IMG/VR virus record: IMGVR_UViG_3300030329_003381
Location: 1 to 54,982 of that record
Origin: a virus
Length of the DNA: 54,982 bases
Direction: 5' to 3' (one strand)
The position numbers and the translations under genes are program-made. Position 1 is the first letter of the stretch, and each line of letters starts with the position of its first letter. This document shows, one piece after another, positions 1-8,999 of the stretch. The notes under the pieces are model-generated. The model was not told the origin of the DNA, did not search any database, and was given only the letters and a program-made list of their open reading frames with translations.

Positions 1-1
1 A

Positions 2-205
2 TCAGATCAGATTACAGAAATTGATATAACAGATGGAGCTGGTTCAGCTTTGACACTAACAACAGGTTCATACATAACCGTATTTGGTGCAAGTGGTGAT
101 GTAGCAAATGATACAACACCAGATGGTTCAATTTTTGAAGAAACAGATACAGGAAAACACTATGTATGGAATGCAACATCGGATTCGTGGACAGAGATTG
201 CATAA
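2..205 (+). CDS. C-terminal end of a tail or fibre structural protein (5' partial)
   Basis: Reading frame 2 is open from the window edge to a TAA and gives 67 residues without a start, so the gene begins outside the window. The residues are rich in Thr, Ser, Gly and Asp and end in a stretch with 'HYVWNATSDSWTEI'. Such Asn/Trp endings are common in phage tail and fibre proteins that pass a product description into a beta-structured tip. It lies just upstream of other fibre-like genes on the same strand. The exact function is unknown. Confidence 0.6.
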   Translation, partial: SDQITEIDITDGAGSALTLTTGSYITVFGASGDVANDTTPDGSIFEETDTGKHYVWNATSDSWTEIA

Positions 206-253
206 CCATGGTGCCGGGAACCTTTATGACCTTACATATGGAGAGAATTAACA

Positions 254-625
254 TTGTCTGAGGAATTTGAAAATTTACTTGCTTTAGGTACTTCCTATCA
301 AGCATTAGCTATTGGAGATACTTCTGGTGCAAAAGGTCAAAATGTAGAATGGTTTTCAACTGATCTAACAAGAACAGGCGGACCACAATTTTCATCTAAA
401 TACAGAATATCCTTAGCATTAGATGCCGAGAAATCTGTTGAAGTTACATTAAACAGTGGATCCAATTGGGTTAAATTAAATGGTGGTACAGCTTTAACAG
501 CTAATTGTGCTTATGTATTTGATATACCAATCAGAGCTTCTGATACTTTTAATGTTCGTATTCCTGATGCAAGTGGAGCTACAGTTGTTTATTGTAGAGT
601 CGACGAGGTATTTAGTGAAGGATAA
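254..625 (+). CDS. Virion-associated hypothetical protein (123 aa)
   Basis: This is a 123-residue protein starting at TTG and ending in a TAATG junction with the next gene. It is predicted to be beta-rich, with alternating Thr/Val/Ser, and has no transmembrane segment or cysteine cluster. I do not recognise a family. Its place between two fibre-like proteins in the virion block suggests a small decoration, head-fibre or tail-fibre component. The start is supported only by frame and position; the preceding bases (GGAGAGAATTAACA) offer a GGAG ribosome site. Confidence 0.65.
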   Translation: MSEEFENLLALGTSYQALAIGDTSGAKGQNVEWFSTDLTRTGGPQFSSKYRISLALDAEKSVEVTLNSGSNWVKLNGGTALTANCAYVFDIPIRASDTFNVRIPDASGATVVYCRVDEVFSEG

Positions 626-1242
626 TGGGTAGCAATCCTCCTCAAGGTGGTGGCGGCGGAACCGTTATCAATGCTTTATCTGATGTAGAAGATGTAACAA
701 TTAGTGGTAATAGTTCTGGTGAAATTTTAAAGTGGAATGGTTCAGCTTGGATTAATCAAACTTTAGCTGAAACTGGTATCCAAACTACATTATCAAATGC
801 TGCAATTAAAACTGCTTATGAAGCAAATGCAGATACTAATGAATTTTCAGATGCTGAACAAACTAAATTAGCTGGTATAGCTGCTAATGCAAATAATTAT
901 ACACATACAACTAATGCTAATTTAACAGGCGAAGTAACATCAACAGGTAATGCTGCAACAGTGGCAGATGATATTATCGATGAAGCAAATCTTAAAGTTG
1001 ATAATAGTCCAACAAATGATTATGTATTAACAGCCAAATCAAGTGCAGCAGGTGGCTTGACATGGAAAGTTGGCGGTGGAGGTAATCATACAGTTCAAGA
1101 TTGGGACTTACAAGGTTCAACTCCAGCAGATCCAGGAACTGATACTGGTAGAATGTATATGAAAGACATTGACAGTAACAACGAAGGTCTCTTTATGAAA
1201 ATAAAGAAAAATGGTACAGTAAGTGAAGTGCAAGTACTTTGA
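625..1242 (+). CDS. Fibre/tail-needle-like protein (205 aa)
   Basis: The protein has a Gly run near the N-terminus (residues 8-12) and then low-complexity Ala/Asn/Thr segments. It contains 'ILKWNGSAWI' and 'DAEQTKLAGIAANANNYTH', phrases I associate with fibre and collar proteins of marine tailed phages. The C-terminal part carries an Asp-rich 'DPGTDTGRMYMKD' element. It most likely forms an elongated trimeric fibre or fibre base. It starts on the last base of the previous stop codon and overlaps the metalloprotease gene by TTGA, so these genes are translationally coupled. The receptor, if any, cannot be inferred. Confidence 0.65.
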   Translation: MGSNPPQGGGGGTVINALSDVEDVTISGNSSGEILKWNGSAWINQTLAETGIQTTLSNAAIKTAYEANADTNEFSDAEQTKLAGIAANANNYTHTTNANLTGEVTSTGNAATVADDIIDEANLKVDNSPTNDYVLTAKSSAAGGLTWKVGGGGNHTVQDWDLQGSTPADPGTDTGRMYMKDIDSNNEGLFMKIKKNGTVSEVQVL

Positions 1243-1919
1243 GCGAATTTAGAAGCTGCGTATATAAATACGACAGCAATGGTAAAGATTTAATAGCTGA
1301 AGAAATTAACATTGGCGGAGAAATTGAAGAATGGCCTCACAAATGGGAAGACCCTGTCCTTTATTGGGATTTAGTTTCTGATTCACCAGATATTGAAGGT
1401 GTTGATTTAGAAGAGAAATCTATTAAACGTGCATTGTTACGTTGGCAAGTTGTAATAAGTGATTTAAAATTTAGAAAATGGAGAAAGAATAAACCAGCTC
1501 CAAAAATTAGAATAGAATTTCGTACTGGTGAGAATGATGATTTATTTAGAAAAAGTAAAGGAACTTTAGCTTATGCATATTTCCCAGGTCAAGGAGCTGT
1601 ATCTGGTAAAGTAGTTTTTAATGATGACAATTTATGGTCAACAACTGGTGAAGGTGTACCTCACATTAATCCAGATGGTTCTAGAGTTGTATTAAAAGCA
1701 TATCTTTTAGAACATGTATTGATACATGAATTTGGTCATATGTTAGGATTAAGACATGACAAAGTCGATAGAAAAAGTGTAATGTATCCTTTCTATAGTG
1801 GTATATTAGATTTATCAGGTACTGATATCTTAAGAATACAAAGGAAATACGGAGCGAGAAGCATATGGAAAAAGTTGCTAGCCAGATTACAAGGATACTT
1901 CAACAGGAAGATTCAGTGA
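1239..1919 (+). CDS. Matrixin-like (M10) zinc metalloprotease
   Basis: The 226-residue protein carries the metzincin zinc motif HExxHxxGxxH (His163, Glu164, His167, His173). A Met-turn follows at Met182 ('SVMYP'). Upstream of the active site it has the matrixin signatures 'AYAYFPG' and 'GKVVFNDDNLW', and downstream a 'DILRIQRKYG' helix like the end of matrixin domains. All catalytic residues are present. There is no propeptide cysteine switch, signal peptide or membrane segment. The start is TTG, overlapping the previous stop by TTGA. It sits among virion genes, so it may be a virion-borne or late-expressed protease. Cutting host S-layer protein during entry or exit is an attractive inference, since most archaea lack peptidoglycan; virion protein processing is an alternative. 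Confidence 0.85.
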   Translation: MSEFRSCVYKYDSNGKDLIAEEINIGGEIEEWPHKWEDPVLYWDLVSDSPDIEGVDLEEKSIKRALLRWQVVISDLKFRKWRKNKPAPKIRIEFRTGENDDLFRKSKGTLAYAYFPGQGAVSGKVVFNDDNLWSTTGEGVPHINPDGSRVVLKAYLLEHVLIHEFGHMLGLRHDKVDRKSVMYPFYSGILDLSGTDILRIQRKYGARSIWKKLLARLQGYFNRKIQ

Positions 1920-2047
1920 GATGTTCGAATGCTCTACATGCTTGGGTAGAGATTTTGAATTTAAAAGAAAACAGATACACTAGAAAATGTGTTAAATGTT
2001 CTTCAGAACAAGAGTATAAAGGAGGTAAATGGGATTGGATAGTATAA
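1865..2047 (+). CDS. Small zinc-ribbon-like protein (60 aa)
   Basis: A 60-residue protein overlaps the end of the protease gene in another frame. Its second half carries Cys20, His25 and a CVKC knuckle followed by a Gly-Lys-Trp-Asp-Trp tail, typical of a small zinc ribbon. The start used is ATG after a GGAG-like sequence, which costs a 55-base overlap; a later start is possible but no better ATG exists before the cysteines. It lies directly before the small terminase gene. A role as terminase accessory or DNA-binding factor is only a guess from position. Confidence 0.5.
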   Translation: MEKVASQITRILQQEDSVRCSNALHAWVEILNLKENRYTRKCVKCSSEQEYKGGKWDWIV

Positions 2048-2577
2048 AGGATGAAATTAAATTATTACAACCTGAGCGTCCTTGTGATATCTGCAGGACT
2101 CCTAATGTAGAAGATATTGAGTTGAAATATGTACAAAAACAATTATCAACACAAGAGGTTATCACGCAATTAGATTGCTCTAAATGGAAATGGTATCATC
2201 ATGTAAAATACCACCTTAAACCAGGTGTAGCAGCAGTGATGAGTAAAAATGCAGATTTCCTAGCTAACCAAATTGTAGATAAAACTGGTGATTTATTAGA
2301 GAGTTTAGAACGATTACAAGAGAAAGTTAATTTATTAGAATCACAAATAGATGGTAATACTGAACCAGCTAAAATTAAAGCATACACTAGTATGGAAGCT
2401 GAGATTAGAAATACTATATTAGCTTTAGGAAAAATTCAAGGTGACTTTAAAGATTCTGCTTACATTCAAGTTAACAATATTACACTTCAATTAAATAAAA
2501 TATCTGATGTTATAATGTCAAACGCTTGTCCAAAGTGTAAACCAATTTTCGCAACCAAACTAGAAGATCTTAAATGA
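2029..2577 (+). CDS. Probable terminase small subunit
   Basis: This 182-residue protein directly precedes and overlaps (ATGA) the large terminase gene, the usual place for the small subunit. It starts with a 'CDIC' pair and a segment like a zinc-stabilised helix-turn-helix ('STQEVITQLDCSKWKWYHHVKYHL'-region, about residues 40-64). Long amphipathic helices (about 80-165) follow, suited to oligomerisation, then a closing 'CPKC' pair. Small subunits recognise viral DNA and regulate the motor. Assignment rests on position, size and the HTH-plus-helix build rather than on a recognised family. A GGAGGT ribosome site lies very close to the ATG. Confidence 0.65.
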   Translation: MGLDSIKDEIKLLQPERPCDICRTPNVEDIELKYVQKQLSTQEVITQLDCSKWKWYHHVKYHLKPGVAAVMSKNADFLANQIVDKTGDLLESLERLQEKVNLLESQIDGNTEPAKIKAYTSMEAEIRNTILALGKIQGDFKDSAYIQVNNITLQLNKISDVIMSNACPKCKPIFATKLEDLK

Positions 2578-4103
2578 AGTCCGGAATAATTTCTACTTGT
2601 GACCCAGCTGATTGGACTGATCTACCACAAAATAAAAAAATGAGTATATTACTTCAAGCATCTGAAGACCCTGTTTTCTTTTGGACACATCCTTCATTAG
2701 GTAATACAAAACCATGGGACGCACAAACTAAAATGTTAAAGGATTTTTATTCTAAAGATGAGAAAGGTAAAAGAAACTATTCTGAGTTGATTTTTGTATC
2801 AGGAATGCGGGGTGGTAAAACTACTTTAGCTGCTATGATTAGTTTGTATGAAGTATTTAAATTATTAATTCTAGATGACCCAGCTAAACATTACAAGCTT
2901 GGTCCAGGTAGTGAGATTCAATGTATTAATGTAGCTCCTTCAGAGCCTCAAGCATTAGATACAGTATTTAAGAGAAGTAAAGAACTTGTAGCACATAGTC
3001 CTTTTTTTATGGCTAGAGAATATGAACTAGTTTATAATGCAATTAAATTCCCAGATAAAAATATTACAATTAAAGCTTTAGGTTCTAACTCCGGTTCTGG
3101 TGTAGGAAGAACAGTAAAGTGTTTTATTGCAGATGAGGTTAGTAGTTTCTTAGATAATCAAAATAAAAGATCTGCCCAAGAAGTATATTCTAGATTATCA
3201 AAATCAACTGCAACTTTTAAACCATGGAATGAAAATATTAGGGTAGCTATCTCTTCCCCTCTCTATGACGGGGACTTTATCACAAGTATGCATAAAAGGG
3301 CAAAAGAAGAAAAATGGGATTGGGCTATGATAATTTGGGAACCGACTTGGAATCTTAATCCTAATTTAACTAAAGATGTGTTAGAGGAAGAGAGAAAGAA
3401 AGATCCAATTTCTTTTGATAGAGATTTCGGTGCAACTCCTGGTGTTGAAGTTGAAAACTTCTTTTCTAGTGAATTAATCAAAAGAATTAAAATGTCTCAG
3501 TTAAGAAACCATAATTTATTAGAAGACTTGGAACATCTCGAAGCTAAAAATGATGCTGTATATTATATTGTAGGAACAGACCCTGCAATTAAAAATGACT
3601 CTTTTGGTTTAGCTTTGGGTCATGTAACAACTAGTGGTGATATAATTATTGATGGTTCATTATCCTTTTCAGCTGATAGAGGAGAAGAAATAAAATCAGA
3701 TGATATTAAAGAAATACTTGTTCCTTTATTTGAACAATTACCAGTACAGTATTATGTATTTGATGCATACTTACACGGTGAATTAAAAGACTTGGCAGAA
3801 ACATATGGTATTACTACTTTCCAACATTATCTTAATATTGAAGATTGGATTAAAACACGAGATGCACTAGATAAAGGAACTGCTCAATTGCCCTTAGATG
3901 AACAATTAACTAAAGAATTACAATATCTACAACTGATTAAAGCAAAGCAAGTAGATCACCCTAGAAAGTTTCCTGACGGTTCTCAAGGGGGAAAAGACGT
4001 TGCTGATGCTTGCTGCCAGATTATATCGCTGGTTAAGAGGACAGAGGATCTCCAATCAAACAAATACTCTAAAGTCCCTAGTTTTATCGTGCAAACATTT
4101 TAG
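2574..4103 (+). CDS. terL: Terminase large subunit (packaging ATPase-nuclease)
   Basis: The 509-residue length is normal for the family. The ATPase domain shows a Walker A 'SGMRGGKTT' (about 76-84) and a Walker B 'FIADE' (about 184-188). The C-terminal RNase H-like nuclease domain starts with 'VGTDPAIKND' (first catalytic Asp), has a central 'YVFDAYLHG' and ends with 'GGKDVADA' (last Asp). The protein pumps DNA into the procapsid and cuts the concatemer. The ATG overlaps the small-subunit stop. It is followed by the portal gene after nine bases, as is usual. All main motifs are intact. Confidence 0.95.
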   Translation: MKSGIISTCDPADWTDLPQNKKMSILLQASEDPVFFWTHPSLGNTKPWDAQTKMLKDFYSKDEKGKRNYSELIFVSGMRGGKTTLAAMISLYEVFKLLILDDPAKHYKLGPGSEIQCINVAPSEPQALDTVFKRSKELVAHSPFFMAREYELVYNAIKFPDKNITIKALGSNSGSGVGRTVKCFIADEVSSFLDNQNKRSAQEVYSRLSKSTATFKPWNENIRVAISSPLYDGDFITSMHKRAKEEKWDWAMIIWEPTWNLNPNLTKDVLEEERKKDPISFDRDFGATPGVEVENFFSSELIKRIKMSQLRNHNLLEDLEHLEAKNDAVYYIVGTDPAIKNDSFGLALGHVTTSGDIIIDGSLSFSADRGEEIKSDDIKEILVPLFEQLPVQYYVFDAYLHGELKDLAETYGITTFQHYLNIEDWIKTRDALDKGTAQLPLDEQLTKELQYLQLIKAKQVDHPRKFPDGSQGGKDVADACCQIISLVKRTEDLQSNKYSKVPSFIVQTF

Positions 4104-4112
4104 GTGAAATAG

Positions 4113-5618
4113 TTGGGAATTTTTGATATTTTTAAATCTAAAGCAGCTTCTAATCCTGTACCTCAAACAACTCAACCATCAGATCCATTAGTAATGGAAC
4201 CTTTCCAGGTTGAAACAGGTAGATTAGTAGATTCAAGAACACAAAGAGCATCTAATAGATATACCGAAGCAGACGCTCTTGTAAACATGGATGAGAGATT
4301 ATGGTCTGTTATTGAATTAGCAGCAGTTATGGTTAGAAAGTCATATAATGGAATAAGTTTAAAACCAGAGGGAAACGAACCAATTCCAACAAATACTTCT
4401 AACGCTGAAGAGAATGCAATCTTAGAAGCAAAGAAATTTGCAGATCAAATTGATATTCCAGGTTTACTTTATAATTACACAAAAGATTTGTGGAAATATG
4501 GCGATGCTGTAGATAAAATTACATTCTACGGTGGCAATGGTATTTCTAAAATAACACCTTTACCTATGAATCTAGTCACAGCAATTGATAATAGAAAACA
4601 ATTCCAACAGCAATTAGGTTTAGGTGGTGAAGTTATCCAAGATCCAAAATTCTATTGTGTAGATGAATTGAATGCTAATTTAAGAGTTAAAGATCAAGTC
4701 ATTCCTGCAAATAGAATTATGCACATCTCATTCGATAATCGTAGACAATGGATAGTTGATAATATTGGCAGATGGACATTTAATGTTTGGTCACATTCTC
4801 CAATTGAAACCTTAAAAGTTCTTATTGAATGGAAACATAACTTAATTAGAAATGACCTACTTTGGAGAAATAGACTATTACCAAGAGAGCATCATAAATT
4901 AGATTTATCTGTATATGATCCAAGTAAATATACTGGAACATATTCTACTAAAGTTGCAAATGCTAAATCAGATGCAACAACTGCAATTAAAGATTATAAT
5001 GACAAGATTAAGAGAAGAGAAGCTGACCAAGGTTTCACTACTGGTACAAATGTTGATATTGATATCATCGAACCAAAAACAACTAATTACACTTCACCAA
5101 ATCAAATCATAGATCAAATCAATAGCTTGATCTCAACTCCAACCGGCACTCCAGGTGCGTTAGTTGGTGGTGAGAGCAAAGGATTTACATCATTACTTCA
5201 TTCATCATCTTTTACTGCTATGAGAGCAGATATATATGCAATGAGAATCACAAATGCACTTGAAGGACTAGTCAAGAAACACGTTGCACTAGTTAGACCT
5301 GGTTTGAAACAAGAAGTGATAGATAGATTATTTATAAGAAATAAATTAATTCTAGATAGAGATAGAACAGAATTGGCAAAGATAATTGGTGTACTTGTAA
5401 ATACAAATGTATTTACTCCATCAGAGATAAGAGCAATATGGGGATTAGATCCTTTAACTGAACAACAAAGTCAAGAGATAGAAGCAATATTAAATAAACC
5501 ATCTCATACTGATTCTGTTACAGAAGATTTACTTAGAGAGAATCCTGAAAGTCCAACTGGTGATATGGAAACTGGTGCACAGCGCGGTAGAAATATTAAT
5601 CAGAGAGGAGATTTATAA
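4113..5618 (+). CDS. Portal protein
   Basis: The 501-residue protein lies between terminase and protease genes. It has the character of HK97/SPP1-type portals: an N-terminal region of basic turns, a 'LLYNYTKDLWKYGDAVDKI' core, 'NRIMHISFDNRRQW', and a C-terminal 'AIWGLDPLTEQQSQEI' near the crown. It would form the dodecameric DNA gate at one capsid vertex and dock the terminase. Translation starts at TTG, with a strong AGGTGA ribosome site eight bases upstream. The stop overlaps the next start by TAATG. Confidence 0.85.
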   Translation: MGIFDIFKSKAASNPVPQTTQPSDPLVMEPFQVETGRLVDSRTQRASNRYTEADALVNMDERLWSVIELAAVMVRKSYNGISLKPEGNEPIPTNTSNAEENAILEAKKFADQIDIPGLLYNYTKDLWKYGDAVDKITFYGGNGISKITPLPMNLVTAIDNRKQFQQQLGLGGEVIQDPKFYCVDELNANLRVKDQVIPANRIMHISFDNRRQWIVDNIGRWTFNVWSHSPIETLKVLIEWKHNLIRNDLLWRNRLLPREHHKLDLSVYDPSKYTGTYSTKVANAKSDATTAIKDYNDKIKRREADQGFTTGTNVDIDIIEPKTTNYTSPNQIIDQINSLISTPTGTPGALVGGESKGFTSLLHSSSFTAMRADIYAMRITNALEGLVKKHVALVRPGLKQEVIDRLFIRNKLILDRDRTELAKIIGVLVNTNVFTPSEIRAIWGLDPLTEQQSQEIEAILNKPSHTDSVTEDLLRENPESPTGDMETGAQRGRNINQRGDL

Positions 5619-5791
5619 TGGAAGAAATAGAAAGTAAACAAGCAATAGAAAAGATAGATTTGATTATGGAACAATTACAAGAAATTAAACAACATCTTGA
5701 AGGTGCTGCTCCTAAAGCAGAAGAAGAACCTGAAGAATATGATGAACTACCAGATGATGTGAGGGCTTTAATAAATGGCGCTACTTCCTGA
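5618..5791 (+). CDS. Small acidic coiled-coil protein between portal and protease (57 aa)
   Basis: A 57-codon gene fills the interval between portal and protease. It starts on the last base of the portal stop (TAATG), with a GAGAGGAG ribosome site in front. The first 30 residues form an amphipathic helix with a heptad pattern ('IEKIDLIMEQLQEIKQHL'). An Ala/Glu-rich acidic tail follows. It overlaps the protease gene by 17 bases. No family is recognised; it could be a portal- or scaffold-associated chaperone. Confidence 0.65.
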   Translation: MEEIESKQAIEKIDLIMEQLQEIKQHLEGAAPKAEEEPEEYDELPDDVRALINGATS

Positions 5792-6794
5792 AGATAATAG
5801 TAATCATTCTTACAGTATTCATACTGTATGGAGAGGCAGAACACCTAAACTATTTCTTAATTTAAAATTCGGATCTAATGTGCATACTTTTAAATTTTCA
5901 CTACCACACGAAGAAGAAAGATCAATTAGAACATATAAATTCGCACAACGTAAAACTGAAGAATTAAGTTACTTGTCTGACAATGTAAATGTATCTAGAT
6001 TATTTGGTCAATTTGCTGAGATTAGAGCACCTTCTTGGTTGAATCTAGAAGGCGTAGATAATAAAACAAAAGAAGTTTATGTAAAGAATGCTATGGGTGA
6101 ATTTACAGTTGGTACACAAACAGATGAATTTACAGAGTTGTTCTTTCATAAAGGTAAATTATCAGGTAGATGGGTATTAAGAAATATTCCTAATGTATTT
6201 GCAAAGGAATTTCTTAATAAGAAAAAAGATGTATATTTATTATGGAAGCCTACAGAACAAACACCTCATGCAGAGCAAAAATCAATTAATTGTGGTGTAT
6301 GTCCAGCTAAATCATTACAAAGCCAGCCTATGAAAAAAGGTAAATTAACACCAAAAAAGGCTAAATTTCAGATGCAAATTAATGTAGATGAAGAGAATCA
6401 TACATTTGAAGGCATTGCATCCGCAGAAGGAACTTGGGTAGATATGTATGGAAACAAGTTCATTTACACAGCAGATTTTGTCAAAACGTTATACAATCGT
6501 ATGACAGAGACAACTTTAAAGGGAAAATTAACGGTTGATAAGGAACATGACGAAGAAGACAGCGGATTAATAACTAGTGTCCAGCTGGTCCAAGAACCTA
6601 TAAACCATATCATCGTTAAGGGAACTTATAGCGGTACTTTAGACGATGTTCGAGGTTTGTCCCCCGAGCTAGTATTACGTTCTGCCTGGAATGAGGAATT
6701 CGCTGGGTGGGTACCGGTAGATGTCACACCCGATAGGGTATCATTGGTAACAAACCCAGCATGTAAAATATGCTGGATTCAGGAAATTAGGTGA
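5775..6794 (+). CDS. Prohead protease (XkdF/S78-like) with an extra N-terminal domain
   Basis: The C-terminal part (about residues 190-339) looks like a capsid maturation protease. It has an 'FEGIASAEG' entry strand, a putative catalytic His in 'DKEHDEE', strands 'ITSVQLV' and 'HIIVKGTY', a Ser in 'GLSPEL', and a closing 'VSLVTNPAC' of the kind seen in XkdF-like proteins. The first about 165 residues form a separate beta-rich domain with 'HTVWRG', 'LNLKFG' and 'GRWVLRN'. That pattern resembles phosphoesterase/ligase-like N-terminal regions that I have seen fused to phage proteases. A Lys-rich linker ('MKKGKLTPKKAK') joins them. Position between portal and capsid supports the protease role. 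The function of the N-terminal domain is unknown. Confidence 0.75.
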   Translation: MALLPEDNSNHSYSIHTVWRGRTPKLFLNLKFGSNVHTFKFSLPHEEERSIRTYKFAQRKTEELSYLSDNVNVSRLFGQFAEIRAPSWLNLEGVDNKTKEVYVKNAMGEFTVGTQTDEFTELFFHKGKLSGRWVLRNIPNVFAKEFLNKKKDVYLLWKPTEQTPHAEQKSINCGVCPAKSLQSQPMKKGKLTPKKAKFQMQINVDEENHTFEGIASAEGTWVDMYGNKFIYTADFVKTLYNRMTETTLKGKLTVDKEHDEEDSGLITSVQLVQEPINHIIVKGTYSGTLDDVRGLSPELVLRSAWNEEFAGWVPVDVTPDRVSLVTNPACKICWIQEIR

Positions 6795-6801
6795 ACAAAC
6801 A

Positions 6802-7449
6802 ATGTCAACCAAAACAACAGAGACTCCAGAAACTTCAAACAAATACTTAGAGTTTGAAAGTGATGATCTCAAGAATGAAGCTACACTAATTAAAGAAGCA
6901 CTCGTTGCATCTAAAGTAGACTTACATTCCGCATTTGGTCTTGAAAAAACTGAGGTACAAGTAGACAACACCGAAGCAATCGCAGCTCTTCAAAAAATCC
7001 ATATTGCTACAGGCAAGAAGATCGAAGAACTCGGTGGCGAAATAACTTCTAAACAATCTTCAATCGAACAATCACCAGCTGAGAAACAAGTTTATGCTGA
7101 ACTAGAAAAACTTCATGCATCTTCATTGTCTGCAAAGACACAAGAGGTATTGAAACTAGATCCAGACTTTCCAGTTGATGTAATCAAAGAAGCATCCATT
7201 CCTACTGCTGATAAAGTTTCATTAATGTCTGCAATGACTACCGTTGCTGCAAGACAATCTGAAGCAATCAACAGAGTAAAATCTGAAGTAGCAGCACAGG
7301 AATCTGAAACAGAGGAGACCGCTAAATTTAGTGCTCCAGAAACAGAAGCAAAAACAGAAGATGATCCAGAAGCAGGTGCAAAATACTTAGCAGCTCTTCA
7401 AGCAAAGTTTGGAATAACCGAAACTGAAACTAAAGAGGTCGAAAACTAA
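6802..7449 (+). CDS. Scaffold-like protein
   Basis: A 215-residue, strongly charged, mostly helical protein (rich in Glu, Lys, Ala, Ser) with no cysteine. It lies between protease and capsid proteins, where scaffolds are encoded. A long helical stretch (about 50-175) is followed by a Glu/Thr-rich segment. A C-terminal 'YLAALQAKFGI' helix resembles the capsid-binding hook of scaffolds. It would guide procapsid assembly and be removed by the protease. Its call rests on composition and position. Confidence 0.65.
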   Translation: MSTKTTETPETSNKYLEFESDDLKNEATLIKEALVASKVDLHSAFGLEKTEVQVDNTEAIAALQKIHIATGKKIEELGGEITSKQSSIEQSPAEKQVYAELEKLHASSLSAKTQEVLKLDPDFPVDVIKEASIPTADKVSLMSAMTTVAARQSEAINRVKSEVAAQESETEETAKFSAPETEAKTEDDPEAGAKYLAALQAKFGITETETKEVEN

Positions 7450-7450
7450 A

Positions 7451-7999
7451 ATGGCAACATATTCAGGTGCCGGTAGAGTCAGAGAACCTGGCGAAATCTG
7501 GTACGAACAGTTGAAAAACGCAGACACTTTAGATGATTCTGGTTACGTATTAGCATATGTTACTGAAAGTAGCACTGTTAAACTAACTAAGGCAGGCAGT
7601 TCGGATTTAGGCGTTGCAGTTAACTATAGGTCTACAAGAGATCCACACGATCTCAATTTCCCAGCCGGAGACTTTAAAACTGGTCAAACCATCGGTGAGA
7701 TGGGTATCCCAGTTCTAGATGAAGGATGGGTAAGACTTAAAGTAGCAAACAACAATGCACAAATTGCTATTGGTGATCCAATTAAAATCTCAGCAGGTGG
7801 TAAAGTGGATAAATACACTGCAACCACAATTGGTGATACATCTTCTGCAAATCAAGCAACCGCTTTGAATGCAAGATTTACCGAGTTGAGAAAAGTAGTT
7901 GGAATTGCTAAAGAAGCAGTTGCTGCAGGATCTGGAAGCGCTCCTGGACAAGACAAAGTGTTAGTTAAATTAACACTTGGTACTGTAGGTACTCAATAG
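7451..7999 (+). CDS. Capsid decoration / head-stabilising protein
   Basis: This 182-residue beta-rich protein precedes the major capsid gene. It has the look of DUF2190-type or 'head fibre' decoration proteins: 'VLAYVTESSTVKLTKAGSSDLGVAV', 'GIPVLDEGWVRLKV' and 'AIGDPIKISAGGKVDKY'. Such proteins bind capsid symmetry axes and lock the expanded shell. It starts one base after the scaffold stop, so it is probably translated by coupling. Confidence 0.7.
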   Translation: MATYSGAGRVREPGEIWYEQLKNADTLDDSGYVLAYVTESSTVKLTKAGSSDLGVAVNYRSTRDPHDLNFPAGDFKTGQTIGEMGIPVLDEGWVRLKVANNNAQIAIGDPIKISAGGKVDKYTATTIGDTSSANQATALNARFTELRKVVGIAKEAVAAGSGSAPGQDKVLVKLTLGTVGTQ

Positions 8000-8009
8000 G
8001 TGAATTAAA

Positions 8010-8999
8010 ATGGCAGATATTCCATATATTAATACACAAGAGTTAAAGTCCTATAACGCAGGCGCACTAGAAAAGCTTAAAACCAAATTCGGTGGAGAGG
8101 CTTCATTTGATGAAGCAGTTCAACTAAACATCATTAGAGAGAAAATTTATCAAGAATCCGCACTTCTATCAGTTGTAAATCAAGTTGTACGTCAACGTGC
8201 AATGAACCAACTAGAAGCACAGATTTTTGCTCCTGGTGATGACGCAGTTAAGGTAACTTATCCTGTTCCTCCTGAGGCAATCGGTACTACAGCTAGATCT
8301 GAACCAGTCACATACAACTTGAAGAAAGTTGACCTCCAAATGGCAGAAGTTAGATACTTTATATCTGATGATGCAAAATTGAGAGGAGCATATAACTGGT
8401 TACAAGAAGACTCCATTAGAAGAGCAGCTGAGCACCTCGCAGAACAAAGAGACAAACACGTCTTAACCGAGTTAAACACTGCAGCTCCATCTGGAAACAA
8501 TGTAGCAGCAACAGCAACTTGGGCAAACGCATCTGCAACCCCAGAAGATGATGTAGCTAAAGCAATTGCTAATATCGTAAAGAACAGTAACATCCCAACA
8601 GCACAGTTGAATAAACCAAGAGCATTCGGTTTGGTACTCCCTGCAGAAGCATTTGTAGGTGTAACTAAATTGAAACTCATCCGAAACATAACTCAGCCGA
8701 TACAAGACTTCCTTTCCACAGAATATAAATTATCAATTTTCTTAACTAGAAAACCAAGAATCGAAAGTTCATGGCCAGTAGCTAATGATGCATTAATTGT
8801 ACCATTAGATGACCCATCACTTGGATTCTTAGGCACTTTCGATGGTGCAGGAATTATCCCAGCACAAAAGAGAATTGAGTTTGATCGTGGAGAAGATATC
8901 ATCACAAGAGAATGGTTCAGATACATAACTATCCCAGAACCACTGGACGGAACAACAACAACAAACGCAAGAATAGCAAAGATTACCGGAGTAGCATAA
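8010..8999 (+). CDS. Major capsid protein (HK97 fold)
   Basis: The 329-residue protein follows scaffold and decoration genes and has the order and composition of HK97-fold capsid proteins. It has an N-terminal amphipathic arm ('GALEKLKTKFGGEASFDEAVQ'-region). A long helix follows ('RRAAEHLAEQRDKHVL'), then a P-domain with 'LVLPAEAFVG', and a C-terminal 'IEFDRGEDIITREWFRY' strand pair typical of this family. An AGGTGA ribosome site lies seven bases before ATG. It would form the icosahedral shell. Confidence 0.85.
   Translation: MADIPYINTQELKSYNAGALEKLKTKFGGEASFDEAVQLNIIREKIYQESALLSVVNQVVRQRAMNQLEAQIFAPGDDAVKVTYPVPPEAIGTTARSEPVTYNLKKVDLQMAEVRYFISDDAKLRGAYNWLQEDSIRRAAEHLAEQRDKHVLTELNTAAPSGNNVAATATWANASATPEDDVAKAIANIVKNSNIPTAQLNKPRAFGLVLPAEAFVGVTKLKLIRNITQPIQDFLSTEYKLSIFLTRKPRIESSWPVANDALIVPLDDPSLGFLGTFDGAGIIPAQKRIEFDRGEDIITREWFRYITIPEPLDGTTTTNARIAKITGVA

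Noticed and set aside
12-305. Minus-strand frame of 97 codons at the left edge
   Set aside because: It is antisense to the truncated structural gene and consists mostly of Leu/His/Gln, a typical shadow.
8258-8689. 143-codon frame antisense to the major capsid gene
   Set aside because: Shadow of a confident structural gene.
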